Shown here one piece after another: positions 22,110 through 31,581 of a stretch of DNA of 64,000 bases (within the stretch, counting starts at the first letter, position 1; each line of letters starts with the position of its first letter). A program made the position numbers and the translations under genes. Origin of the DNA: Alitta virens. Lineage: Eukaryota; Annelida; Polychaeta; Phyllodocida; Nereididae. The stretch lies in contig OW028584.1 in assembly GCA_932294295.1 (NCBI GenBank), positions 25,467,638 to 25,531,637 on the forward strand, written 5' to 3'. Under the pieces are notes generated by a model. It worked only from the letters and a program-made list of their open reading frames with translations, made no database searches and was not told where the DNA came from.

Positions 22110-22299
22110 GGGTGGGTGGGTGGGTGATTAGGGTTTTACGTCCTGTATTTCTGCACCAGTTGGGCTAATTAGGACAGGCAGAGACCATGGCAATGAGACG
22201 AAGGATGAAACAGCCATCCAACTTAGGCTCGACCGGGAATCGAACCCGGGACCCAGCGGTTGGAAGCCCAGAGCGTTACCTCTGAGCTAGGCCCCTGCC
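22110..22299 (-). mobile_element. tRNA-derived SINE, unit A copy
   Basis: A 190-bp insertion with a 13-bp TSD, AAGCTTCTTTATA (22097-22109 and 22300-22312), absent from units B and C. On the minus strand the head is tRNA-like, with box A TAGCTCAGAGG (22279-22289) and box B GGTTCGATTCC (22236-22246). The anticodon loop reads CTTCCAA, so the head resembles tRNA-Gly(UCC). The body is not tRNA-like and the tail is (CACC)n, seen as (GGTG)n. Transcription would be by Pol III and mobilisation by a partner LINE. Confidence 0.9.
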
Positions 22300-24083
22300 A
22301 AGCTTCTTTATAAGAAAGGTGACAGGAGACTTCTCAAAAACTGGCGGCCTGTAAGCCTATTAAATGTAGACTATAAGCTACTGAGCTCTGCTCTGTCGAA
22401 TAGGCTGTCGAAAGTCTTGGATAAAATAATATCTAATACACAAGGATGTGCTATAAAAGACAGATATATCTTTGAAAACCTCCGCATGATCGAGGACTTA
22501 ATCACTAGAGATGAAGAGATGGATGATAGCCAAATATACATAGGAGGAATTATCAAGGTCCTCGACCTTGAGAAGGCCTTTGACAGAGTTGAGCATCAGT
22601 ACTTATACAGTATCTTAAATAAACTAGATATGGGTGATAACTTCACAAAGTGGGTCAAACTGCTGTATACCAACATCACAACATGTATTCAAACCCCATA
22701 TGGTTATACGGATCAAATACAGGTCACCAGGTCGGTTAGACAGGGGTGCCCCTTCAGCATGATGTTATTCATAATATCCTCTGAGCCTATACTAAGGTTA
22801 ATAAATAATGATAATAGATTAAAAGGTATAAGACTAGACAAGACTAAAACAGTAAAAATATGTGCCTATGCAGATGACACTACCCTTTTTCTAAGCAATA
22901 GCAGGGAGGAGGCTATATGCAGTGAGCTAATCAATATCTATGAAAAAGCCTCAGGTGCCAAGTGCAATGAAGAAAAAACAAGTAAGCTACTCTTTGGGCA
23001 ATATAGAAAGAGGCTAAAGATAACAAAGCAAGACCCAATAGAAATATTGGGCATATGTTTTCATCATAATAAGACCCAAAGAGTAGATATAAACTGGGAA
23101 GGCACTATCAATAAAATTAGAAGCAGCTTAAACAAATGGCGACATAGACATATGTCTATGTTAGGCAAATCAACAATAATAAATGCCATGGTGATATCTA
23201 ATACAGCATATGTTAACAGAATTATACCTGCCAGTGCCATTCACATAAAATAGAAAAACTGATAAATAATTTTCTTATAAGTGCTAGGCCTATATTATAT
23301 GCAAATAAGCAACTGGTCAGACCAGTGGCTTCAATCTGCCAGATTTCCAGACCAAATGTAGATCCCAGCACTACATGTGGCTTCACCATTACTTATCGAC
23401 AAAGGAGCATCCATGGAAAATATTATTTAAACAGCTAAGTGGTAACCTGCTAAATAAATTCAAGATAAGTGAGCAATGCAGACAAGGCCCGATAGTCCCC
23501 ACTGTTGGAAGCACGTATAATAGTCTCAATAGAAAACCATGCGATAAACCCATTGCATGGCAAACCGTGGCCTTTAAGGAAATATACATGGAGAACGTTA
23601 AATTGATATACCAACCGTACTCCATAGAAACAACATTAAAGTCCCTTAACTGGAAAGGAATATGGAGTAGGTGGGCCCATAGACCCTTCAGTAATAAATA
23701 TAAGGTCCAGATGCACATAGTGATTACGGACCATTTCAACAAAATAAAATACTTCAATAAATCACAAAACTGCCCCTTATGTGATTTCGCCTTTGTACAG
23801 TCACGGGATCATTCCTTTATAAATTGCTTGGGAATACAACCGCTTCATAGACACATACGCCAGCAGTGGGGACTAAATTTGGAACCCCACAAACTATTCT
23901 ATGAAGAATACCCTAATGATAAATATAGAATAGCTCTAAGCTACATATATACCATCATGAAATTAACAAAAGCATGGAAGGGGAAATGGGGTACACCCAA
24001 TAGAAATACCATCTTTCATTACTTCAATAAAACTCTAGCCAAAATATAGTAATGTCCCCCAAAGGTATCTCTTCAGTGGTTTT

Positions 24084-24111
24084 GAGTGAACATAATAAAA
24101 TGTACTCAAAA
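24084..24111 (+). other. AATAAA-loop hairpin motif before ORF3
   Basis: GAGT-ga-ACAT, loop AATAAA, ATGT-ACTC: an 8-bp stem with a two-base bulge exposing a poly(A)-signal hexamer. It lies between the RT stop and the ORF3 start. Copies occur at 2461-2489, 45030 and 60596, and related copies after the NADAR domain. Confidence 0.6.
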
Positions 24112-24182
24112 TACAACTATTCCCATCTTTTTGATCATTTCTCAGAGCTACCATCTCATAAAGCAGCAATAACACCAAAAGA

Positions 24183-25781
24183 ATGGACCGAGTTGGCAAG
24201 GGCCCCCAATACCTGAATAAGAACAGGGCAAGTAGAACTTCAATCTTCAAATGGAGAAACAACATGACAGTAAAAAACCCAACACTGGCAAAAATGAACA
24301 AAATGTTTAATGGAATAAACATAATGATAGAAGGAGACTCTATGGTTAGACACCTGTCAGTTTCTGGATCCACCTCAATTGCAACCTCTGGCTTAGAAAT
24401 AGAGGAATTGGCAAGAAGGTACAGCCATGATCCTGAGGCAACGGAAGAGGAAGATAGAGTACCAGACGCCATAATAATATTAATAGGAACAAATAATGTC
24501 GGTAAAAACACCACCGACATAAGGTTCCACTTGGAAACTATGTGTATAGGCATGAGAAGACACTACCCTTACACTTACATCATAATCCTAGGCATCAGAA
24601 TAAGACCACAGGATACTGGGTGGGACCTCTCAAAACAGAATTCCAGGACAGAGTCTAGAGAATACATAAACATAGAGCTGAAAAAGGCAGCACAAAGGCA
24701 CCCTGGGTTTCTTTTCAAGAACCCATACAAAGTTGAGACATGCAACACAGTGGAAGGAAGGAAATTAGTGGAAGATGCCTTCCTGCAAGATGGCCTCCAC
24801 CTGTCAACCAGTGGAAAAGAGAGGTTGGCAATTGGAATACTAAACATCATCTACAGGGACCTAAGGGATACTATCACCTACATGACCAGATTCAGGGTAA
24901 GTACGAGGATAATCAACTTGCCACCCAACCTAAATTATAGACCAGCCCTAAGAGTACAAAATAGAACAATTTTTTTCAAAGGAGAAAACAGTATCATCTC
25001 AAATTTTACCCGTACCAATTTGTCAATCTTTGGAAAGAAATTCACAACATCAGAATCTGCATATCAATATGCAAAGGCAGCCCACAGTGGCGATATAACT
25101 ATGTGCAGAGTGATCCAGAAGGAAAGAACCGGAAGAGGGGCCAAATCAGCATCACGAAGAATATGCATTACCAACCAACAGCATTGGCATTCCATCAAAA
25201 GAGACATCATGAAATATATCCTCATGTCTAAAATGGACCAAGATACGCCCTTCCGTTTCTTCCTTCTGGAGAACAAAGTACATAGCTTGTCGGAAGACAC
25301 TATAGATGAATTTTGGGCTGTAGGCAAGAAAGGTCGAGGACAAAATGAACTGGGACAAATCCTGATGGAAATAAGAGTTCTCTGGGACAACCAAGACAGA
25401 TATGAAGCAACTAGAGAAGACATCAAAAGAAAGATTCCCGAAATCCTTTGGAATAAACATAATAAAATGTACTCTGAGGTAAATAAAATAATAAAAGGTT
25501 TTTGTCGAGTGAACATACTAAAATGCACTCTGGACATGGTAAAAAGAGTAATCATATTAAAATGTGCTCTGCTAAAAGGAAAAGATACATACAAAAGATA
25601 TAACATCACAAAAATATCTTTCACATACAATTATGGTAAAAATAAATATAAACAACTAAATGAGCAAAAACCAAAAACCTTGGGTGATTCTTACATACTT
25701 ATAAAATTACTAACTAACTCGCACTATCATAAATTTAAAGATGCACAACAAAACACCCAAGGGGCGATGAAGAAGCTATAG
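24183..25781 (+). CDS. L1-like ORF3: SGNH/GDSL hydrolase fused to NADAR domain, unit A
   Basis: An intact 532-codon frame 134 bases after the RT stop. Residues ~45-225 are SGNH-like: IEGDSMVRHL (Ser53), ILIGTNN (102-105), and DGLHLS with the D203..H206 dyad. Residues ~262-400 match NADAR: FFKGENS, SNF (273-275), TSESAYQYAKA (Glu291), HWHSIKRDIM, SEDTIDEFW, and QNELGQILMEIR. SGNH enzymes cleave esters; NADAR enzymes remove ADP-ribose-type groups from nucleobases or related compounds. The last ~130 residues have no domain and overlap repeated hairpin motifs, so they may be 3' UTR-derived. Start chosen because fragment 2558 begins identically. Product function is inferred. Confidence 0.85.
   Translation: MDRVGKGPQYLNKNRASRTSIFKWRNNMTVKNPTLAKMNKMFNGINIMIEGDSMVRHLSVSGSTSIATSGLEIEELARRYSHDPEATEEEDRVPDAIIILIGTNNVGKNTTDIRFHLETMCIGMRRHYPYTYIIILGIRIRPQDTGWDLSKQNSRTESREYINIELKKAAQRHPGFLFKNPYKVETCNTVEGRKLVEDAFLQDGLHLSTSGKERLAIGILNIIYRDLRDTITYMTRFRVSTRIINLPPNLNYRPALRVQNRTIFFKGENSIISNFTRTNLSIFGKKFTTSESAYQYAKAAHSGDITMCRVIQKERTGRGAKSASRRICITNQQHWHSIKRDIMKYILMSKMDQDTPFRFFLLENKVHSLSEDTIDEFWAVGKKGRGQNELGQILMEIRVLWDNQDRYEATREDIKRKIPEILWNKHNKMYSEVNKIIKGFCRVNILKCTLDMVKRVIILKCALLKGKDTYKRYNITKISFTYNYGKNKYKQLNEQKPKTLGDSYILIKLLTNSHYHKFKDAQQNTQGAMKKL
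25452..25573 (+). repeat. Three further copies of the AATAAA-loop motif at the ORF3 3' end
   Basis: Copies near 25452, 25506 and 25546 repeat the motif before ORF3 with changes. The second keeps GAGTGAACAT and the loop ACTAAA. The third keeps an ATTAAA loop with a GAGT/GCTC stem that still pairs through a wobble. They fall inside the ORF3 frame after the NADAR domain. Equivalents are at about 46398-46519 and 61964-62085. Confidence 0.6.
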
Positions 25782-25980
25782 AGTAAGTACTTAGAGCAAC
25801 TGCCCTAGTATCCAGCCTCGAATGGGTTGAGACTTTCCTCTCCCGACTGATGGGGGACACAAAAAGGGTAGAAGAGTTGGGAAGCTAAGATCCTGTGAAT
25901 TAAGGAAAACCAACAATGAAGCTCCTATTGAATAATGGGAAAACTCTAATCTGAGCCAAAAAATAAAAAATAAATAAAAA
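25782..25980 (+). other. L1-like 3' UTR and A-rich tail
   Basis: About 180 bases of non-coding sequence, then an A-rich run with interspersed T (25957-25980). The 3' junction with J1(+) is at AAACTT (25981-25986), also present at 34031-34036 on the 5' side of the element in unit A/B: a 6-bp TSD. Confidence 0.7.
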
Positions 25981-28290
25981 AAACTTCAAATGTTCCAACC
26001 CACTGAAATCATTAACTCTTTTATTGCAGATGAAGTAGTGGACTTTCTTCATGATGTCCTTGAGACCTCCCTTGAGAAAGCCTGTCCTATCAGGCCTATC
26101 AAGAAGAGGGGTTTCCGGGTCACTCATGAAACACTTCAACTGATCAGGGAAAAGCGGAGAGCCAGGAGACTCGCCAGAGAAATCCTGGTTCCCTCATCAT
26201 CCGCTCAGTCTACAATGCCATCAAACGTAGACTCGCTGCTGCCATCAGTGAAGAGAGAAGATCCCAGTGGAAAACTGCCTGCGACTCGTTGGACCACAGA
26301 AATGCACCTGAGTTCTGGAAACAGTTCAAACGTCTAACCACCACCACAGGCGAACGCAGACCCCAACGAGTCATCCTTTCCACTGGTCGACCTTCAACCT
26401 CTGACCTTGACACAGCAAATGTCTTCGCTGATCACCTTCAAAAAGTCCACCAGACCAACATAGCCCCACACTTCGACCAACCACACTTCCAGACAGTGAC
26501 TGACTACATCTCAGACCACCACCACCTCTTCACTCCCCAGTGGGAAGTTGAAGACAAAGACAGTGACGACCACGACCAACTGCAACGACTGTCCAGCACG
26601 GAGCTCCTGAGAATCCTATCCAAATACAAGAACACCTCTCCTGGTGAAGACGGCATTGGATACGTGATTCTCAAGTGGCTCCCAACAATTGGTCTGAAAT
26701 TCATTTCAAAATTTTTTCACTTTTGCAGATAGGATACTTCCCCACACTCTGGAAGGCTGCCATTGGAGTGATGATCCCGAAATCTGGGAAGGATCCTCTC
26801 ACTCCAGGGAACAATCATCCCATCAGCCTCATCAGATGTCTGGGTAAGCTCCTTGAAAAAACCATCTCATCTAAACTAATCTCCCATCTCACCGTTTCAG
26901 ATCAACTCAACCCCTGGCAGAGAGCCTATCTGCCCCAGAAAGAAGCCGGTGAACACCTACACAGACTTGCTATGGAAGCTAAAACAGCCACCACCCTTGG
27001 ATGGACAACAGGAGCAATCTTTCTCGATGTCGAGAAAGCCTTCGACTCGGTATGGCAAGATGGTCTGCGTTACAAAGTCAGCCAGCTTGACATGCCAGTC
27101 AAGGTCAGACGCTTTCTATTCTCGTACCTCCAGGACAGATCCATAGCAGTCAGAATAGGTAACACCACCTCAACACCGGTACATCTGGAAGCAGGTACTC
27201 CCCAGGGTTCTGTACTCAGCCCCCTACTCTTCAATATTTTTGTAAATGATATCCCTTTTTCCCACACAGACACAGACGCAGTCCAGGTTTCCCAGTATGC
27301 AGACGATCTTGCACTTTGGGTCTCTTTCAGAAACTCCAAGCGTAACAACTATAAGGTCTACACTAAAATCCAAACTCAACTACAAGAGGCCCTAAACAAG
27401 CTGGAAACCTGGTGCTGCAAATGGCGTATTAAACTTAATGCCTCCAAGACCCAATTCACCATCTTTACAGGTCTTCGGAGCAAAGCTGTATCCACCCTCA
27501 CTCTTTTTTAACACCCCCATTAAGCTCTGTTTCAGAAATTTGCTTCCTCGGAGCCAAATTCCTCGGAAAGACCCTCAGTATGATCCATCACTGCAAGCTG
27601 AAGCGCCGTGATGCCGAAAGGAGAATCATCATGCTTCATCGACTGAGTGGTACTGACTGGGGATGCAGCTCCGAGACTCTACTCCACTTATACAAGACCT
27701 TCATCCGCCCAGTACTCGAAACAGGCTACCCTACAACAGTCCATGCCTCTAAAGCTGCCCTCCAACAACTCCAGATCGCCCAGAACAAGGCTCTTCGAGT
27801 GGCCCTTAAGATTAGATACATCCCTGGTACTCCCAGTTTCCACTTCTGAACTACACAGAAGAGCCCAGCTGGATATGATTGAACCCAGACTCCATGCTCT
27901 CCAATCCAACTCACTCCAACGGTACCACAACTCCCCCCTCATCCTACAACTAAACGAAAGACTCTCCCGCATTAGAAGACTCCCCCTCCCCCTCTCAAGA
28001 CCAACCAGGTAAACACTAACTCTTGATTGATTGATTTTTAACAAATTGACATTGCATTAACCGCTTTCTTCTTTTCCTTTCAGCCTACCTCCATCACAAC
28101 ACCCCCTTTTCTTTTGTTTTCCCTTCCATCCTCCCTCTACACGTTCCGGCTCTTGATGCATACTGGGAACCGAACCTTGCTGACCCTCTCATTGGTTCGG
28201 GCTCCTGACCCAAACAAACTAGTGCGCTGAAGCAGCTGGAACTCGTCCCCCCCCCGGCCCTTCGGGCCAGTATTTTTACACTTTTCTTCT
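25981..28290 (+). pseudogene. J1(+) 3' half, unit A: ORF2 RT and 3' UTR
   Basis: Resumes J1(+) exactly where 34036 leaves off (…TTKL then QMFQPTE). RT motifs: FLDVEKAFDSVW, GTPQGSVLSP, QYADDLALW. Breaks: a frame loss near 26190; a 4-bp deletion near 26728 that is specific to unit A; one extra T near 27510; and another shift near 27838. The 3' UTR ends in the C9-GGCCC hairpin (about 28248-28270) and stops near 28290. Confidence 0.85.
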
Positions 28291-28316
28291 ATAACCTGTG
28301 GTGATCCAATACTTAC

Positions 28317-28745
28317 CTGAGGATCTCCACCCTCCCCGGCTTCCAGCTGATCCACCTCTAACCCCACCATTTGCCCCTCAACTCCTATCTCTGGATTCTC
28401 CTCCGGATTCTCTTCCGGATTCTCCTCCGGATTCTCCTCCGGATTCTCCTCCGGATTCTCCTCCGGATTCTCCTCCGCTTCCAGCATTGAGTTCTCCGCT
28501 TCCAGCATTGAATTCTCCTCCGGATTCTCCTCCGCTTCCAGCATTGAGATATCCTCTGACTTGTGCAAAAATTTGCTTAATTCTTTAAAAAGCCACTCTT
28601 TACGACAGTGTGGACATTTCAAAGCACCGTAAATGTTAAAATTGAAATTATTAATGTATGCTGAACAACATGAGTGGTGAATTATGGCTTTACAGCAGAA
28701 CAATTGCTTACCACCATCTACCAAACATATTACACACACATCCAT
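28317..28745 (-). CDS. RING-finger protein, 5' exon (unit A copy)
   Basis: ATG at 28745. A RING-like zinc site lies at residues ~4-50 (CVICLVDGGKQLFCC, HHSCCSAY, CPHCRKEW). An acidic low-complexity part follows with seven EENP repeats encoded by a 12-bp VNTR. The exon ends …GDPQ at a strong donor, CAG-GTAAGT (28317/28316), in phase 0. Reading on instead enters antisense J1 3' UTR, so the long frame to 28137 is an artefact. RING proteins usually act as E3 ubiquitin ligases; the substrate is unknown. The probable second exon is at 7655-7816. Confidence 0.6.
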
Positions 28746-29336
28746 GTTAGTGATCTCTTTCCTATAGTGGACTAATCACAACTGAAGTGAAATTTGACAA
28801 AACCCCTTCAAAGCTAGTTTGCATAATTTTAAAAAATTCAGTGATGTGTGCATGTGTGTGCAATGGGATATGGAACAATAAATTTAACCAAAACCCTTTC
28901 ATTTCCTAAAATATCCTAGGATAGTCCAGGTGGGTGCATTACGTTCATTAAGTGCATTCAAAAAATTGCTGAGGTGAGGAGATAGGACTGATAGGACTGA
29001 CAGCTGTTTGGTGTCTGTAGGGGCAAACTCATTAAGGATTAGCCATTGATATTAAGGTATCTTGTCTTATCATTTCATATCCGATAAAGTAAGGTCCAAA
29101 CCCACCTAATCAACTTCTCCAGTTCCACCTACTGTGCAATATCTTAATCACTCCAATGATCAAGGATGTATTGATCCTAGAAGGAGGTCTTTGTTCTGTT
29201 CATTAATCAGAAGCATAACGTGCTTTGATGTAGAGTTAATTTATCTTTATTAATATTAATTAGTGATATGACTGAAGAATTCACTGCTTCAGTCAACAAC
29301 TCCTCACACTCTGAGTCTAGCTTTCCAAGTGTGAAG
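28746..29336. promoter_or_regulatory. Divergent intergenic region, RING gene and LRRNT ORF
   Basis: About 590 bases between two divergent starts. A plus-strand frame opens at 29268 and includes the LRRNT ORF, but the signal peptide favours the ATG at 29337. I see no clear TATA box or other promoter element and no repeat. It probably holds both promoters. Confidence 0.35.
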
Positions 29337-29588
29337 ATGTTTCGGTTTTTGTGTTTGCTGTCTTGCATGATGATTGTCAAGGTGGACAGTCAAGTTTTAT
29401 GTATGAAGACTAAATGCGTGTGCAATGGACAAGTTGTGAGTTGTGAGGATTTTTTCCCTGAAGTCCCTGAGGAATCTAGAGGAACGACAATCCTCAAACT
29501 CAAACTTTCTGGGAGGTTCATCCCTCCCATTGGGTGGAGTAGAGGACTTTCTTCACGTCGAAATTTATGGAGCTTGTGGAGACAGTAG
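29337..29588 (+). CDS. Secreted LRRNT-like protein, exon or fragment (unit A)
   Basis: MFRFLCLLSCMMIVKVDSQ is a clear signal peptide. The following segment has the Cys spacing and VP..T..L.L pattern of a leucine-rich-repeat N-terminal cap (C....C.C, V.SC, EVPEES, TTILKLKL). No LRR repeats follow; the frame ends at 29588 after a basic tail. A second frame (29443-29754) overlaps and is acidic, so a frameshift or splice could join them. The role is unknown; LRRNT proteins are extracellular binding proteins. Confidence 0.4.
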   Translation: MFRFLCLLSCMMIVKVDSQVLCMKTKCVCNGQVVSCEDFFPEVPEESRGTTILKLKLSGRFIPPIGWSRGLSSRRNLWSLWRQ

Positions 29589-30402
29589 GATCTCGAAGTG
29601 GAGTTATGGGTGCGATGTTGAATCCAGTGTTGGATCAACTGTTGTTGATCCAACCGTATCTGAGGGACATAAGCAGTTGGATGATGTTGATATGGCTATG
29701 GATGATGACGAAATCAGTTGGATCAGTTTTTTCTCCATGTCTGTGGCTAAATAGTTTGGATTGAACGTTAGTGTTATGTGCGGACTGCTGAAGATATGGA
29801 GAAGGATCAACTTCTTCAGAAGACAAGCCCCAACGCCCCCCTGTTCTGTTTCTGTGATGTTCGGCTTACAACTCTTGATACACGCAGTGGTGATGTTTAT
29901 CTGCCGCTGTCAAGCTTGTCAGAGAAGGACTCCCCCTTCTCTCCAAAGTAAGTTTATCTTTATTTCCAATCGCAAATTTGTATTACGCATGTATCAATTC
30001 CTGATAGTCAAAATTTTGGTTCTGAAAAAGTGGCGCTGTGCGCTACAACGCATGCGCGATGTGGTCTCTTGAAGCTTCTATTAGCCTCCGTAGTATAAAG
30101 AGTGGCGCTGCGTTAGGAGATCCTAAGAATGACAGCAGGGAAGCCTCCACATAATTGTAAAGAGTAAACCAGTAGAACAGAGTGAGGAAAATGTGGATAT
30201 TAAGTTTATTATTATTTTTATTTCAGTTCCACGCGGATTGAGACTCCCCCAGGACCCTCCAGGACTTGGTGAATGCTCCATCTCCTTCACCGACAATGAG
30301 AGGCCCGATCACGAGATCAATGACAGCTGCCGCTGCCGCCGCTGCTGCTGCCGAGATGCCCTTGGTCAGTCCGCTAGAGATGAAGAGATAGTTGTTTAAT
30401 TG
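29589..30402 (+). other. Possible small spliced locus (unit A)
   Basis: A frame from about 29796 reads MEKDQLLQKTSPNAP and stops near 29948, where CCAAA-GTAAGT looks like a donor. TTTTTATTTCAG at 30215-30226 looks like an acceptor. The sequence after it stays open to 30400 in one frame and contains a GCC/GCT (Ala or Cys) repeat that differs in length in unit B. No domain was recognised. Splicing is inferred from the two consensus sites only. Confidence 0.3.
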
Positions 30403-30921
30403 TTTGCTCTGCTAGAGATGAAGAGATAGTTGTTTAATTGTGCTGTAATAAAGATATTAAAATTGATATTATGACTTGATCTTTCAAAAAATGCTCTGAC
30501 AGTTTGTCATGAAAAAAATGTTAGCCGTGAACAGCTATTAAACAGTTTTCTCAAGTTCGTCCGGTGCCGCGGGAAGGCCCCAGACCTCGACTGGACATAA
30601 TTTTGAATATGGACAGTTGAAATCTGTCCTTATTTTTTAACTTTTTAAAATTTTTTAAATTTTTTTTTGTGTGCGACTCGTTTTCTCTCCCTCTTTATGA
30701 TAGAAAACAGTTAAATCTAACCTGGATCGGATTTAACGGTTCACAGTGGGTGAATATGAAATGAAGCATATTGCACACAATTAAGCGACTCAGCGATTTA
30801 TGGGTGGTGTTGTTACACCGAGATGGCGGAGATTTAGATCCTTCAACCATCTTATGAAAGGAAGTTGAAACCGAGTCACATTTTTAATACAAATCAAACC
30901 AAATATGTATATATTAGTAAG
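30403..30921. other. Non-coding interval (unit A)
   Basis: Contains a near-duplicate of GCTAGAGATGAAGAGATAGTTGTTTAATTG (30370-30440, given here only as position), a possible AATAAA at about 30448, T-rich runs at 30635-30670, and no gene that I recognise. Confidence 0.4.
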
Positions 30922-31300
30922 CATTACTACTAGCTACAAGCTACAAGCTACTAGCTACAAGCTACTAGCTACAAGCTACTAGCTACAAGCTACTAGCTAC
31001 AAGCTACTAGCTACAAGCTACTAGCTACAAGCTACTAGCTACAAGCTACTAGCTACAAGCTACTAGCTACAAGCTACTAGCTACAAGCTACTAGCTACAA
31101 GCTACTAGCTACAAGCTACTAGCTACAAGCTACTAGCTACAAGCTACTAGCTACAAGCTACTAGCTACAAGCTACTAGCTACAAGCTACTAGCTACAAGC
31201 TACTAGCTACAAGCTACTAGCTACAAGCTACTAGCTACAAGCTACTAGCTACAAGCTACTAGCTACAAGCTGCTGATAGCTACTGCTAGATGGCTACTGA
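30922..31300. repeat. Heptamer minisatellite, unit A
   Basis: About 48 copies of CTACAAG and CTACTAG, alternating almost perfectly as a 14-bp higher-order unit, flanked on the right by degenerate GCTACTG/GATAGCTA variants. Contains no sustained frame. Confidence 0.95.
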
Positions 31301-31316
31301 TAGCTACTGCTAGCTG

Positions 31317-31568
31317 CTAGCCTATCCTTAAATAAATCTGTTTCAAGAATCTGTATTTATCAGACATTTGCATAATCCAACCAGAATTTGGATTAGTTTG
31401 AATAGTAGTGGAAGCATAATTTTGACTGTTGCGCTCCAAAACATTGAGTCTATGGGTTTGAATGAAATTATGGCATTGACAGAGATTGGTTTGGTGGCTA
31501 TTCGATTCGGCATGACTTAAAACTGAGTTAAGAATGCAAACAAAAAGATCCACAAGGATTTGTTCCAA
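31317..31568 (-). other. Unrecognised minus-strand frame below the CARD relic (unit A)
   Basis: An 83-codon frame directly downstream of, and co-oriented with, the CARD-like relic. It is rich in Asn/Gln/His with no recognised domain. It may be the continuation of the same decayed gene. The unit B copy (52350-52538) has a 9-11 base deletion near its start. Confidence 0.25.
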
Positions 31569-31581
31569 TCCAAATAATCAC

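Larger units (their letters stand above)
21148..24049 (+). pseudogene. L1-like ORF2 reverse transcriptase, unit A, doubly interrupted
   Basis: RT coding pieces: 21148-21504, 21930-22109, 22300-23253, and the C-terminal piece to 24049. Motifs: NWRPVSLLN, VLDLEKAFDRV, RQGCPFSMM and YADD. The C-terminal zinc knuckle is CPLCDFAFVQSRDHSFINC. Besides the two insertions, a 4-bp deletion near 23250 (creating the stop after HIK) and a 10-bp deletion near 23325 break the frame. Both deletions are shared by units B and C and are absent from 1-1504. Confidence 0.88.
19506..25980 (+). mobile_element. L1-like element, unit A (ORF1 missing)
   Basis: The spacer, ORF2, ORF3 and A-rich 3' end of the L1-like element. 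ORF1 and the 5' UTR were lost at the tail-tail junction at 18956. ORF2 is further interrupted by an I-like tail (21505-21929) and a SINE (22110-22299). The 3' end is A-rich at 25961-25980, abutting AAACTT, the target duplicated around the L1-like insertion in J1(+). Confidence 0.85.

Noticed and set aside
22230..22295. A functional tRNA-Gly gene
   Set aside because: The sequence is the head of a SINE with a TSD, a non-tRNA body and a repeat tail; the acceptor and anticodon stems are imperfect.
24035..24553. Minus-strand 172-codon membrane-like frame, also at 44981 and 60547
   Set aside because: Antisense of the RT end and the ORF3 start; no homology and no independent start or stop conservation.
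25064..25630. Minus-strand 188-codon frame present in all three units
   Set aside because: It is the shadow of ORF3. It is hydrophobic with no domain, and persists only because the sense strand is open.
26700..26732. Introns in J1 ORF2 suggested by TTTTGCAG and similar pyrimidine-AG strings
   Set aside because: The strings encode FLLQ, ISLQG and similar residues conserved in J2, and the frame is open through them in unit B.
28137..28316. C-terminal extension of the RING ORF
   Set aside because: This stretch is antisense J1 3' UTR and lies beyond a strong GTAAGT donor.
28298..28588. Plus-strand Pro/Asp-rich repeat protein (PPDS repeats)
   Set aside because: It is the complement of the EENP VNTR; the RING side has the domain and the splice donor.
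30227..30400. Gypsy-type polyprotein end (a GPITRSM-like reading in one frame)
   Set aside because: That frame has a TGA just upstream, and there is no protease, RT or LTR nearby; low-complexity triplets explain the resemblance.
30922..31300. CRISPR-like array
   Set aside because: The repeats are contiguous 7/14-bp units without spacers, in a eukaryotic context.
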